The notes: generated from the sequence alone by a model not told the origin. Counted from the first letter of the stretch, positions 8,437 to 16,850 are shown. The stretch: DNA of 64,000 bases from Gordonibacter sp. Marseille-P4307 (GCF_900604965.1 NZ_UWPD01000001.1:822642-886641), one strand, 5' to 3'. Made by a program: numbers and translations.

Positions 8437-9332
8437 ACCGTCTTATCATCGTCGGATCTCCCCGTTCGCGGGGTCGCTCGGCCTTTCTCGCCGAGGCTAT
8501 CTTCGAGACGTTCATCGAGGAGTTTCCAGAAGACGAGCTGGCGCTCGCTCCGGTATCCGAGCTTGATATCGCCGCATGGGACGGTCGCACCGACAACGTG
8601 GTCGCGTCGGCCGAGCAGGCGGCCGACGCAGGGCTCGACTGCGAGGATTCGCTTCACCCGGCGTTTATGGTCGATGACGATATGGGCGAGGTGTACGAGC
8701 TGATGAATGCGGCCGACGAGCTGTCTGTGGTGTGCCCTGTTTATTTTTCGGGTGCGCCGGCCCAGTTCAAGGCTTTGCTCGATCGCCTGCAGCCCTACTA
8801 CTGGATATACGATCGCGAAGCTCCCAAGCGCCCGCTCACCTTGCACGTGATCGGGGAGGGCGGAGATCCTCACGGGTTCTCGGCTTTGGTGAGCGAAGTA
8901 CGCTCGGCATTCGCGGTTGCGGGGTTCCAGATGGTCCAGGTTCTCAACTGGGTGGGGAAGATCGAGGAAGACGGCCAGATCACAGGAGACCCCGAGCCGA
9001 TCGACCCTGCGCTGTTCGATCGCCTCCCTATGCAAGCCGACCGGACGGCTTTCCTTCCTCCCGAAATCCCTCGCGTTTGCCCGGACGCAGATGCGCTTGC
9101 CCCTCGGCAATCGGAGGCGGGCAGGTCGCGCCCTCGTCCGAAGCTCGACATAGCCGGCGACAGCCGCAACGCCGCTGCCCGCGCCGAAGAGCGCTCGCGT
9201 CAAGGCGGCAGGCCGAAGCGTTCGTCGCAGAAGAAGGGCGGCTCCGCGTTCGGCGAGAAAAACGATGCCGGGAAGCGTTCGGGTCGTACCCCCCGGCCTG
9301 CCAAGAAGGGTAACGGCAAGCGTCGTGGATAG
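8433..9332 (+). CDS. Flavodoxin-fold NAD(P)H-dependent oxidoreductase-like protein with basic C-terminal tail
   Basis: A 299-residue protein. The first 190 residues fit the NADPH-dependent FMN reductase/flavodoxin fold: IIVGSPRSRGRSAFLAEAI resembles the FMN-phosphate loop, VCPVYFSGAPAQFKALLDR matches the P-x-Y-x-G-x-P-x-Q-K-x-x-x-D-R pattern, and a later helix-strand pair follows. Residues about 200-299 are a low-complexity, strongly basic tail rich in Arg, Lys, Ser and Pro, as in nucleic-acid-associated tails. It lies between tatD and rsmA, where Firmicutes carry rnmV, but has no TOPRIM features. Start overlaps tatD by four bases and its end overlaps rsmA by eight. Its redox partner is unknown. 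Confidence 0.75.
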   Translation: MNRLIIVGSPRSRGRSAFLAEAIFETFIEEFPEDELALAPVSELDIAAWDGRTDNVVASAEQAADAGLDCEDSLHPAFMVDDDMGEVYELMNAADELSVVCPVYFSGAPAQFKALLDRLQPYYWIYDREAPKRPLTLHVIGEGGDPHGFSALVSEVRSAFAVAGFQMVQVLNWVGKIEEDGQITGDPEPIDPALFDRLPMQADRTAFLPPEIPRVCPDADALAPRQSEAGRSRPRPKLDIAGDSRNAAARAEERSRQGGRPKRSSQKKGGSAFGEKNDAGKRSGRTPRPAKKGNGKRRG

Positions 9333-10248
9333 GCTTTCTCCCTTGGCGGGGGTATCCGCCACACGCGAGGTCTTGGAGTCCCACGGTCTTGTCACCAAGC
9401 ATGCGTTGGGGCAGAACTTCCTCATAAACGACGATGTTTTGAAAAGGATCGTCGCGCTGGCCGATCTGAGTCCGTCCGACCGGGTGCTCGAAGTCGGTCC
9501 CGGTATCGGAACGCTCACTATCGCGCTGCTTAAAAGCGCGGGCCGGGTAACGTCCATCGAGCGCGATCGCGACCTTCCCGCTGTTCTGACCGAAACGCTG
9601 TCCGAGTGGAGCGATCGGTTCTTTCTGGTGCAGAAGGATGCGCTCGATTTCAGGTTGGACGATCTTGCCGACGACGGGGTGGATCTGCCGAACAAGCTGG
9701 TGGCCAATCTTCCCTATGCGGTGGCCGCCACGATCGTCCTCGATTTCCTGCAGCGGTTCGACTTCTTGGAGTCGGCCACCGTCATGGTTCAGCGCGAGGT
9801 GGCCGACCGCATGATGGCGGCTCCGGGCACGAAGACCTACGGGGCGTACTCGGTGAAGTTATCGCTGTACGCCCAGCCCAATGGACGGTTTCCGGTATCT
9901 CCCGGCAATTTCTTCCCCCCGCCCCACGTCGAGAGCGCGGTTCTGCGCCTCGATCGGTGCGTGGCCGTAGACGAGGACGGATCCGCCCTGTCCGCCGAGT
10001 TGCTGAAGGCGACGTGCGTCATGGCCGATGCGGCCTTCGCGAATCGCCGCAAGACGCTGGCCAATTCCTGCAAAACGTATTTCTCGGGTGCGGGCGGCCA
10101 GTATCCCGGTGCGGTCGATGGCCTTCCCGCGATCTACCGGCATGCGCAGATCGACCCGAAGCGTCGCGGCGAAACGCTCGATCGCGGCGAGTTCATCAGG
10201 TTGGGGAAAGCCCTCGTCGAGCTGAGTGCAAAACATAGAATTCGATAG
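9325..10248 (+). CDS. rsmA: 16S rRNA (adenine(1518)-N6/adenine(1519)-N6)-dimethyltransferase RsmA
   Basis: A 307-residue Rossmann-fold methyltransferase that dimethylates two adjacent adenines near the 3' end of 16S rRNA. Signatures are HALGQNFLINDDVL, the SAM motif VLEVGPGIGTLT, the acidic SIERDRD, and the catalytic NLPY in VANLPYAVA. The ending FANRRKTLANS is typical. I chose GTG 9325, which overlaps the preceding stop by eight bases and has GAAGGG about 14 bases upstream. An upstream ATG at 9265 would add 20 residues without family similarity. It is the fourth gene of the metG cluster. Confidence 0.95.
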   Translation: MDRLSPLAGVSATREVLESHGLVTKHALGQNFLINDDVLKRIVALADLSPSDRVLEVGPGIGTLTIALLKSAGRVTSIERDRDLPAVLTETLSEWSDRFFLVQKDALDFRLDDLADDGVDLPNKLVANLPYAVAATIVLDFLQRFDFLESATVMVQREVADRMMAAPGTKTYGAYSVKLSLYAQPNGRFPVSPGNFFPPPHVESAVLRLDRCVAVDEDGSALSAELLKATCVMADAAFANRRKTLANSCKTYFSGAGGQYPGAVDGLPAIYRHAQIDPKRRGETLDRGEFIRLGKALVELSAKHRIR

Positions 10249-10371
10249 ACATTTCAATTATGGAGAGAATATCAGGCTTGTGAACAGGGACTCTGCAGTC
10301 CCTGTGCAACCTCTGTTCAAGCATGGTATGATTTCGAGGCATTTTTTGTCTAAATCGGAAAAGAGTTCTGC

Positions 10372-10713
10372 ATGGATTTGGAGCAGCAAGCCAAAATCGT
10401 CGATTCGATTCACGATACGCTCAACGGGTACGTGGGTCAGCGCCTGAGGGTTCGAGCGAATATGGGGCGTTCCAAGATCGTCGAGAACGAAGGTGTGCTC
10501 ACGCAGGTTCACCCCCGCCTGTTCATCATGGAGGTCGATCGCAAGCGCGGCCGCACCGCCCGTCAGTCGTACCAGCACGTTGATGTTCTTACGGGAACTG
10601 TCGAGCTTTCTCAGAACGACCAGCCTCTGTTCGAACCCTTTATCATCGATCCTTCGGAAGAGGACGAGGCTGTTGCGGACGAAGGCTCCGACAGCGAGTC
10701 TTCCGAGTTGTAG
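10372..10713 (+). CDS. veg: Veg family protein
   Basis: A 113-residue protein matching the Veg (DUF1021) family. Veg is a small conserved protein downstream of ksgA in Bacillus, where it has been linked to biofilm formation. The core (residues about 5-80) is predicted as a beta-rich SH3-like fold: GYVGQRLRVRANMGRSK, then PRLFIMEV, then SYQHVDVLTGTVEL. The last 20 residues are acidic and serine-rich. Its place right after rsmA supports the call. The 123-base gap from rsmA contains AATTATGG-like AT-rich sequence and probably its own promoter. Confidence 0.9.
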   Translation: MDLEQQAKIVDSIHDTLNGYVGQRLRVRANMGRSKIVENEGVLTQVHPRLFIMEVDRKRGRTARQSYQHVDVLTGTVELSQNDQPLFEPFIIDPSEEDEAVADEGSDSESSEL

Positions 10714-10718
10714 CCGCT

Positions 10719-10747
10719 TCGGGCCTATCGCCCGACTTGTGTTTTTG
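10719..10747 (+). terminator. Rho-independent terminator after veg
   Basis: TCGGGC (10719-10724) pairs with GCCCGA (10730-10735) around a five-base loop. The T-rich CTTGTGTTTTT follows. The stem is short but correctly placed six bases after the veg stop. Confidence 0.55.
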
Positions 10748-10778
10748 AAGGTTTGCCGAAAAGGGGTGGCGCTTCCAT

Positions 10779-10807
10779 TTGACAAATGGGCGGCGTACCC
10801 CCAAAAT
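10779..10807 (+). promoter_or_regulatory. Promoter of the tRNA-Ala gene
   Basis: A perfect -35 TTGACA (10779-10784) is followed after exactly 17 bases by CAAAAT (10802-10807), four of six matches to TATAAT. Transcription would start near 10814, 20 bases before the mature tRNA 5' end. Confidence 0.65.
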
Positions 10808-10833
10808 GGCTTCCTGCGCATCGCGCTTCACGT

Positions 10834-10909
10834 GGGGATGTAGCTCAGCTGGGAGAGCATCACGTTCGCAACGTGGGGGTCGTGGGTTCGAATCCCATCA
10901 TCTCCACCA
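10834..10909 (+). tRNA. tRNA-Ala (anticodon CGC), CCA encoded
   Basis: A full cloverleaf can be folded. The acceptor GGGGATG (10834-10840) pairs with CATCTCC (10899-10905), including a G3-U70 wobble pair, the alanine identity element. The D arm is GCTC/GAGC. The anticodon stem TCACG/CGTGG encloses loop TTCGCAA with anticodon CGC at 10867-10869, reading GCG. The T arm has loop TTCGAAT. Discriminator A (10906) and CCA (10907-10909) are encoded. Mature body is 73 bases plus CCA. Confidence 0.97.
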
Positions 10910-10920
10910 CGTAATCTGTA

Positions 10921-10965
10921 CGAACCCCCGACCGTTGTATCCGGTCGGGGGTTCGTTGCGTTTCG
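10921..10965 (+). terminator. Strong rho-independent terminator after tRNA-Ala
   Basis: CGAACCCCCGACCG (10921-10934) pairs perfectly with 10942-10955 around a seven-base loop, 14 base pairs in all. It is followed by TTGCGTTT. It lies 11 bases after the tRNA CCA end. Confidence 0.85.
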
Positions 10966-11296
10966 GTTGCATATTCGAGGGTTCTTTCGTATATCCGTCG
11001 TTTCTACAGCAGACGCGTCGAAGCCATGACGCTATAACAAGCTGTGAAGGATTTGTGGCGTGTGCTCAGTTCGTGGTTTTCGATCGGATAACAAAGCTGC
11101 GCAAATCGTAAACGACCCTGTGCGCAGGGAGGCTGATGATATCATCGCAAGACTGGCATCGGGGGTCGTCTGAGGTCGGGAGCGCCTTCGGTCAAGGGAC
11201 GGTGCGCTTTCGGGTTCGAGCATGATGTGCCTCAATCGATGGCGACGGCGGGTTTTTCGGTGGTGGCGGGATTCGACGCGATCTCGGAGGGATTGG
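10966..11296. other. Gene-free region upstream of ccmE
   Basis: 331 bases without a supported gene. It presumably carries the ccm operon promoter. TATAAC at 11033-11038 is a -10-like hexamer without a good -35. GATGATATCATC (11135-11146) is a 12-base perfect palindrome that resembles an operator half-site pair (TGAT...ATCA with three rather than four intervening bases, so not a standard FNR box). The ribosome site GGAGG (11286-11290) belongs to ccmE. Confidence 0.4.
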
Positions 11297-11968
11297 ATGA
11301 ATTCTAAGATGAAGCGCCGCATGGCTGCGGTGACCGGCGTGATCGTCATAGTTGTCGTGGTGGTGCTCGCGGTGGTGGGCGGTGCGTCGTCGGCTAAAAC
11401 CGTTTCGGTTGCCGATGCGGTCGACGGCGTCTTCGGCGATCGCAAGATCCAGGTCTCGGCAACGGTGGTCGAGAACTCCTTCTCGGTCAAGGACAACACC
11501 CTTATCTTCTCCGTGTACGACAAAGAGGCCGACCCCAAGGCCTCCAAGCAGCTGCGCGTGCGCTACGAGGGCGGTGTTTCCTCCACGTTCGGCAACGATG
11601 TCGTGGCTATCTGCACGGGTAAGATCGATGGGGAGGGCGTCCTGCAGTGCAGCGAGCTGGTCACCAAGTGCCCGTCTAAGTACGAGAACTCCACCGATTC
11701 GCTGTCGGTTTCCCGTCTTATGGGTTACGCCGATTCCGTGCGCAACAAACCGGTGAAGGTGGCGGGCCAGATGAAGGAGGGCACCCTGGGCGTTGCGGGC
11801 GGTGATCGCCGCTTCGTTGTGGTAGACCCCGATACCGCCGACGAGATGCCCGTCAAGTACGACGGGGCTCTGTCCGACGAGACTGTCGAAGGGTCGTCGT
11901 TGGTCCTGACGGGTTCGATCAACGATCAGGACGTGTTCGTCGCGACTGAAGTCGCGCTGGAAGGATAA
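11297..11968 (+). CDS. ccmE: Haem chaperone CcmE, CxxxY type, with a second OB-like unit
   Basis: A 223-residue membrane-anchored haem chaperone for cytochrome c maturation. One N-terminal membrane helix spans residues 9-28. The first OB-like unit (about 48-125) has the CcmE pattern of VRYEGG and VVAICTGKI and ends in KCPSKYEN: Cys125 and Tyr129 form the CxxxY variant that replaces the classical HxxxY haem-binding motif. A second unit (about 150-220) repeats the pattern (PVKVAGQMKEG, VKYDGALSD, SLVLTGSIND, FVATEV) but lacks the motif. Classical CcmE is about 150-160 residues. The CxxxY form is known from archaea and Desulfovibrio, where CcmG/H are absent. I chose ATG 11297 for its ribosome site GGAGG; ATG 11222 has none. 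Confidence 0.88.
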   Translation: MNSKMKRRMAAVTGVIVIVVVVVLAVVGGASSAKTVSVADAVDGVFGDRKIQVSATVVENSFSVKDNTLIFSVYDKEADPKASKQLRVRYEGGVSSTFGNDVVAICTGKIDGEGVLQCSELVTKCPSKYENSTDSLSVSRLMGYADSVRNKPVKVAGQMKEGTLGVAGGDRRFVVVDPDTADEMPVKYDGALSDETVEGSSLVLTGSINDQDVFVATEVALEG

Positions 11969-11970
11969 GC

Positions 11971-14217
11971 ATGGCAACGCTTGGTTTCTCGTTTCTCGTC
12001 GTTTCGTTTGCAGCAGCCGTCGCGTCCATCCTGGCGTTTGCGTTCGGTCACGTTTCGTTCCTGCGGGAGAGGAGCGCCGCTGCCAAAAATAAGCCCGCGC
12101 GGGCGGCGGGGGCGGCTCTTGCAAACCGCATCGGGCGGATAGGCGTGGCGGTTACCATGCTGGCTTTGCTGGTTTGCTGCCTTATTTTGGTGTACTGCTT
12201 CTTTGCGGGCGATTATTCCATCAAGTACGTTTTAGCGGAGCGCTCGCTGAACACAAGCGAACTTGCCTGGTTGTACAAATTGTCCGGCCTGTGGGCCGGA
12301 CGCGAGGGCTCGCTGCTGTTCTGGGCCTGGCTGATCTCCGCGTTCGAAGTGGCCGTGGTTCTAGCCACGCGCAAGAGGCGCGGCCAGATCGACAACGTGG
12401 CTTTGGCGGTTATCCAGCTCGTCGTGGTCGCGTTTGTGGGAGTGCTCACATTTTCCCAGGTAAACATGCCCTTTGAACCCACGCCTGCGACGTATTTCAA
12501 CGCCGAGGGCAAGCTCACCGCTTCAGCTTCGCTCAACGCCATGAACACGCTTCTTGAACACTGGGCGATGGTCATTCATCCCCCCATGCTGTTCGTCGGC
12601 TACGCTGGCATGACCGTTGCGTTCGCTTACGCGATTGCCGCGCTGGTCATGGGCGATGCATCGCGTCTGTGGGTCGATCGCGCCCAGCGTTTCACCATGG
12701 TGTCGTGGATCTTCCTCGGCATCGGCATCGGCCTGGGCTCCGTATGGGCCTACGTCGTTCTCGGTTGGGGCGGGTACTGGGGGTGGGACGCCGTTGAGAC
12801 GGCCAGTCTTCTGTCCTGGTTGGTGGGCGTCGCCCTCATCCACACCTTCACGGTGTATCGTCAGCGCGGTGCGTTCAAGCGCTGGGCCGTTATGTGCGCG
12901 TGCCTGGCGTTCGCCTTCGTGATCGTCGGTACGTTCATCTCCCGTTCCGGTTTGGTGCAGTCCGTTCATGCATTCGAGGGCGACCCTGTCTCGCTGTGGC
13001 TGTTCGGTGCGCTGATCACCGTGTCGGTGCTGGCGGGCATTGCGGGCCTTGCCGTGCGCTGGAGTCGGTTCGGACCCGATACCGAGGGGGCCGACGATGT
13101 GGAGAACATGATCTCCAAGGATGCGGCGTATTATTTCAACAACGTGATCATGATCATGTTCACGCTGGTGCTTACGTACATGACCGTCTCTCAGGCGCTT
13201 CCTGCCTGGCTTCCCTTCGGCGGCGACTCGCTGGGCAAGACCGCCTACAACGCCATCGCCTACCCCCTGGGGATTTTCTATCTATTCATCATGTCGGTTG
13301 GGCCCATGCTCGGTTGGGGCAAAACCGACCGCGCCCGCTTCCTCAAAGACGCCAAGGTTCCGTTTGCCTGCGCGCTGGTTCTGTTTGCGCTGCTGATGGT
13401 GTATTGGGCTGCGAATCTGTTCCCGGCGTACAACAACATGATCATGTCGGGGTCCGCAGCGGCCAGCGATCTGCTCGAGCAGGGACCGTCCTGGTATTAC
13501 AACGGGCTCGCCGTGATCGGTCTGCTGGTGGCGAGCATGCTGTTCTTCAACTCGCTGCTCATGCTGGTTCGCGGCGTGCGCTCGTACGCGAGGAGCAAAG
13601 ACATCGCCGGTCCGAAGGCCGTCGCCGCGGCGTTTCGGAACCGTCCGTCCACGTTGGGCGGATTCATCGTCCACGTCTCTATGGGCATTATTCTGGTCGG
13701 CCTCATCGGATCTTCGATGTATGTGACCGAAAAGACCGGTTACGTCGATTACGACGCGGCGACCGACAGCTCGCCTGAAACGTTTGCCATCCAGGAGTAC
13801 GAGCTGCGCTTCACCGGCTCCAGCGTGAAGCCGGATGACGCATCGTACAAGGTGACGTACGAGACCGATTTCGACGTGTACAAGAACGGCCAGCTGGTCG
13901 GCCAGGCTCATCCGCAGGTGGTTGCCGATCAGATGACCCAGGAGCAGAAGCTGAACGCCTCGGTGCTGAGTTTTGCCGACGAGGATCTGTTCGTGGTGTA
14001 CCGTGGCGTGAATTCCGATGGCGACCTGTCGATGGACGTGCGCGTCAACCCGCTCATCCAGTGCGTCTGGTGGGGGTTCGCCTTGCTGGTGGCGGGCGGT
14101 CTGCTTGCGGTGTGCGGCCGTCGCCTTCCGCGCAAAGATGGTATGGTGGCAGCGGAGAAAGACGGCGGAGCGAAGGAGCACGGCGCCCCGGGCTTGGATG
14201 GCCTTGCGGGTGCGTAA
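11971..14217 (+). CDS. ccmF: Cytochrome c haem lyase subunit CcmF
   Basis: A 748-residue polytopic membrane protein of the CcmF/CycK family, which receives haem from CcmE and attaches it to apocytochrome c on the outer face of the membrane. The tryptophan-rich WWD motif is seen as WGGYWGWDAVETASLLSW (about residues 265-282). The periplasmic-type soluble segment is at about 580-690 and a last membrane helix is near 695-715. Length is slightly above the common 640-680 because of the long C-terminal domain. It starts two bases after ccmE. No CcmH partner, normally needed to present reduced apocytochrome, is found nearby. Confidence 0.95.
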   Translation: MATLGFSFLVVSFAAAVASILAFAFGHVSFLRERSAAAKNKPARAAGAALANRIGRIGVAVTMLALLVCCLILVYCFFAGDYSIKYVLAERSLNTSELAWLYKLSGLWAGREGSLLFWAWLISAFEVAVVLATRKRRGQIDNVALAVIQLVVVAFVGVLTFSQVNMPFEPTPATYFNAEGKLTASASLNAMNTLLEHWAMVIHPPMLFVGYAGMTVAFAYAIAALVMGDASRLWVDRAQRFTMVSWIFLGIGIGLGSVWAYVVLGWGGYWGWDAVETASLLSWLVGVALIHTFTVYRQRGAFKRWAVMCACLAFAFVIVGTFISRSGLVQSVHAFEGDPVSLWLFGALITVSVLAGIAGLAVRWSRFGPDTEGADDVENMISKDAAYYFNNVIMIMFTLVLTYMTVSQALPAWLPFGGDSLGKTAYNAIAYPLGIFYLFIMSVGPMLGWGKTDRARFLKDAKVPFACALVLFALLMVYWAANLFPAYNNMIMSGSAAASDLLEQGPSWYYNGLAVIGLLVASMLFFNSLLMLVRGVRSYARSKDIAGPKAVAAAFRNRPSTLGGFIVHVSMGIILVGLIGSSMYVTEKTGYVDYDAATDSSPETFAIQEYELRFTGSSVKPDDASYKVTYETDFDVYKNGQLVGQAHPQVVADQMTQEQKLNASVLSFADEDLFVVYRGVNSDGDLSMDVRVNPLIQCVWWGFALLVAGGLLAVCGRRLPRKDGMVAAEKDGGAKEHGAPGLDGLAGA

Positions 14218-14227
14218 GGGATAGCGC

Positions 14228-14995
14228 ATGGCATCGATGGACGCAGCGGCGGTCGCGTGCGGGGCGGGAAGTTCGCCTCGTGCGGGAAACGCGATCGAGG
14301 CGAGGAACCTCACCAAGATATTCGGCGCGCGCAAGGCGGTCGATCGGGTTTCGTTCGACCTTCTCCAAGGTTCGTTCCTGTCGATTTTCGGTCCCAACGG
14401 GGCGGGTAAGACCACGCTTTTGCGGATGCTGTCCACGCTCAACCGCCCGACGCAGGGCACCGCGCGCGTGATGGGCCTCGACATCGTGGAAGAGCCGGAT
14501 CGCGCCCGCGATCACGTGGGTCTTATCTCGCATCAGCCCATGCTCTACCCCGATCTGTCCGCCGAAGAGAACCTTATGCTGTACGCGCAGCTCTACGGCG
14601 TGGTTGATCCGCGCCAGCGCGTCCTGCAGCTTCTGGATGCGGTGGGGCTGAAGCATCGTCGCCTCGACCCGGTTCGCACGTTCTCGCGCGGCATGACGCA
14701 GCGCGTATCCATCGCGCGTGCCCTGGTCCACGACCCGGCCGTGGTGTTTCTGGACGAGCCGTATTCGGGACTCGATCCCCATGCAGTCGAGATATTCGAC
14801 GATCTCATCGAATCGGTGCGCGAGCGCCGCACCTTCGTGATGGTCAGCCACGACCTGCGCAAGGGGTTCGACATGTGCACGCACGCCCTGGTGTTGGCGA
14901 AAGGCCGCGTGGTGGCGTTCGATTCCAAGGATCATCTGGACTTCAACGATTTCTCGCAGCTGTATCGCGAGACGGTGGGAATGGGGGTGGCGTGA
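14228..14995 (+). CDS. ccmA: Haem exporter ATP-binding protein CcmA
   Basis: A 255-residue ABC ATPase. Walker A is GPNGAGKTT, the signature is FSRGMTQRVSIARAL (SRGM in place of SGGQ, as often in CcmA), Walker B is VVFLDEPYSGLDP and the H-loop is MVSHD. With CcmB, CcmC and CcmD it drives release of haem-loaded CcmE. An N-terminal extension of about 25 residues precedes IEARNLTKIF. It begins 10 bases after ccmF and shares one base (TGATG) with ccmB. Confidence 0.93.
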   Translation: MASMDAAAVACGAGSSPRAGNAIEARNLTKIFGARKAVDRVSFDLLQGSFLSIFGPNGAGKTTLLRMLSTLNRPTQGTARVMGLDIVEEPDRARDHVGLISHQPMLYPDLSAEENLMLYAQLYGVVDPRQRVLQLLDAVGLKHRRLDPVRTFSRGMTQRVSIARALVHDPAVVFLDEPYSGLDPHAVEIFDDLIESVRERRTFVMVSHDLRKGFDMCTHALVLAKGRVVAFDSKDHLDFNDFSQLYRETVGMGVA

Positions 14996-15714
14996 TGGAC
15001 AGCGTCAAGCTGAAGCGCCCCTCGACCTTGCGGCAGTATCGAAACCTTCTGGCGAAGGATCTGCGCCAGGAGTTTCGCACCAAAGAGATGCTCATATCGA
15101 TGGGCATCTACGCCCTTTTGGTCATCGTCGTGTATGGTGCCGCGTTCGGGTTTTCGGCCGAGCGCATCGACATTGCGCGCATGAGCGGGGGTCTTCTGTG
15201 GTCGCTCATCGTGTTCACGTCGCTTCTGGGGTTGAACCGATCGTTTTCCCACGAGAAGGAGCAGGGCTGCCTGGAGGGTATCCTGCTTGTGCCGTTGGAC
15301 CGTTCGGTGGTGTATCTGGCCAAGGCGACCTCGAACCTGCTGTTTTTGCTGGTGGTCGAGGTGCTGTCCATTCCGTTGTTCTATTTCTTCTTCCTTACCT
15401 CGGCCGAGCTTGCGCCTCAGGCTGCGTTCGCAGCGGTTCCGCTGGCACTGGGTACGGTAGGGATCGCGGGTGTGGGCACGATGCTGTCCACCATCACCAT
15501 CAACACGCGCGGCAAAGACGTGATGCTGGCCATCCTGTTCGTCCCGCTTGCCTATCCGCTGCTGTTCGCCTGCGTTTCCGCGACGACCAGCGCGCTTTCG
15601 GGCGGGGAGTTCTGGATGGATGCCTACGGCATCTCGGTTATCATGGCGGCTGCTTACGATGTGATCATGCTGGCCGTGTGCTGGGTGCTCTACGACTTCG
15701 CCGTGAGCGCCTAG
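14995..15714 (+). CDS. ccmB: Haem exporter permease CcmB
   Basis: A 239-residue protein with six hydrophobic segments, of the CcmB family. The N terminus has RNLLAKDLRQEFRTKEM, typical of CcmB (DLRxExR), and the motif SFSHEKEQGCLEGILLVPL follows in the first loop. It forms the membrane part of the CcmABCD complex. The start ATG 14995 overlaps the ccmA stop by one base, so I reject the longer in-frame start inside ccmA. Confidence 0.92.
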   Translation: MDSVKLKRPSTLRQYRNLLAKDLRQEFRTKEMLISMGIYALLVIVVYGAAFGFSAERIDIARMSGGLLWSLIVFTSLLGLNRSFSHEKEQGCLEGILLVPLDRSVVYLAKATSNLLFLLVVEVLSIPLFYFFFLTSAELAPQAAFAAVPLALGTVGIAGVGTMLSTITINTRGKDVMLAILFVPLAYPLLFACVSATTSALSGGEFWMDAYGISVIMAAAYDVIMLAVCWVLYDFAVSA

Positions 15715-15816
15715 GTGCCGATCGTCGGTGTATGCAGGGGCGCGAGCGCGACAACCGCTCTGCCCGTTGGGATTGTGTTGGAATCAGCGGAAGCTGGTAC
15801 GAGATAAAGGAGCAGT

Positions 15817-16587
15817 ATGTCCAAAGAAGCGAAGGGACGCCTCCGCGTCCCGGAAGCCGGTCAGTGGCCGGACAGCCTGGCTGCATTCGCCGCGATTGCG
15901 GGGGCCGTCCTCACCACGCTGGCGTTCCTCGATGCGTTCTTTCTCATCGGACCGGTTCACGGTGCCCAGGTGAACGGATTCGAATACATCGGGGGAGAGC
16001 TGGTCACCAACAAGCTCCTGCTTTCGCAGAAGATCTTCTTCTTCCATATGCCGGTCGCCGTGGTGTCGTTCGCGGCGCTTACGGCGGTCCTGTACTACAG
16101 CGCGCAGTTCCTTCGCACCAAAGAGCAGCGGTTCGATACGTGCGCCAAAGTTGGCATGGAGGTATCGCTGATCTTCGTTATCGGCACCATGATCACGGGC
16201 GATCTGTGGACGCGTTTCGAGTGGGGCGTGTGGTGGACGTGGGATCCGCGTCTGACCACCTATCTCATCCTCATGCTGCTGTGCATCGCGTACTTCGTTT
16301 TGCGCAACTCCATCGACGAGCCCGAGCGCCGCGCGACGTATTCGGCGGTTATCGGGATCATCGCTTTTGTCGATGCGCCCATCACGATGATGATCACGCG
16401 CTTCATTCCCGACGGCAAGCATCCCGTCGTCGTGCGCGAAGGCGGCATGACACCCGATATGGCCGTCTGCGTCGCTCTTGCGCTTATCGGCATGCTGCTG
16501 ATCATGTTTGCGCTGTACCGTTTGCGGTTCCGTCAGATTCGCATGGCCGAGCGCGTCGAGGCCCTGAAGCAGCAGTTGGAAGACTAG
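15817..16587 (+). CDS. ccmC: Haem-handling protein CcmC
   Basis: A 256-residue membrane protein with about six helices, of the CcmC family, which loads haem onto CcmE. The WWD motif is WGVWWTWDPRLTTYLILM (about residues 137-154), flanked by conserved histidines such as FHMP in IFFFHMPVAVVSF. The charged C-terminal helix is cytoplasmic. AAAGGAG (15806-15812) precedes the ATG. A gap of 102 bases separates it from ccmB; no gene fits there. Confidence 0.94.
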   Translation: MSKEAKGRLRVPEAGQWPDSLAAFAAIAGAVLTTLAFLDAFFLIGPVHGAQVNGFEYIGGELVTNKLLLSQKIFFFHMPVAVVSFAALTAVLYYSAQFLRTKEQRFDTCAKVGMEVSLIFVIGTMITGDLWTRFEWGVWWTWDPRLTTYLILMLLCIAYFVLRNSIDEPERRATYSAVIGIIAFVDAPITMMITRFIPDGKHPVVVREGGMTPDMAVCVALALIGMLLIMFALYRLRFRQIRMAERVEALKQQLED

Positions 16588-16597
16588 GAGACAAGCT

Positions 16598-16786
16598 ATG
16601 AATCCCATCCTTGCAGATATCTACAGCACCATCCTCCCGTCCGCTCCGTACGTTATCGGCGCCTATGCGCTTCTGTGGGCCGCCCTGTTCGTGTACGTCG
16701 CGATGATCGTGCGCGGCATGAAGAAGACCGAAGCGCAGATCGCGGTGCTTGAAGAGGAGCTGGCTGCGCGCGCCCAGGAGCGATAG
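16598..16786 (+). CDS. ccmD: CcmD-like small membrane protein
   Basis: A 62-residue protein with one membrane helix (about 18-38: YVIGAYALLWAALFVYVAMI) followed by a charged coiled helix (KKTEAQIAVLEEELAARAQ). This is the size and layout of CcmD, which stabilises the CcmABC-CcmE complex. CcmD sequences are weakly conserved, so the call leans on position right after ccmC and on topology. It is the last gene of the ccm operon. Confidence 0.75.
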   Translation: MNPILADIYSTILPSAPYVIGAYALLWAALFVYVAMIVRGMKKTEAQIAVLEEELAARAQER

Positions 16787-16850
16787 ACTACACGCGCTGA
16801 AAAAAACACCAGGATCGTAGCCGCCCGGGCGGCAGGAAGGTTTCGATGTC

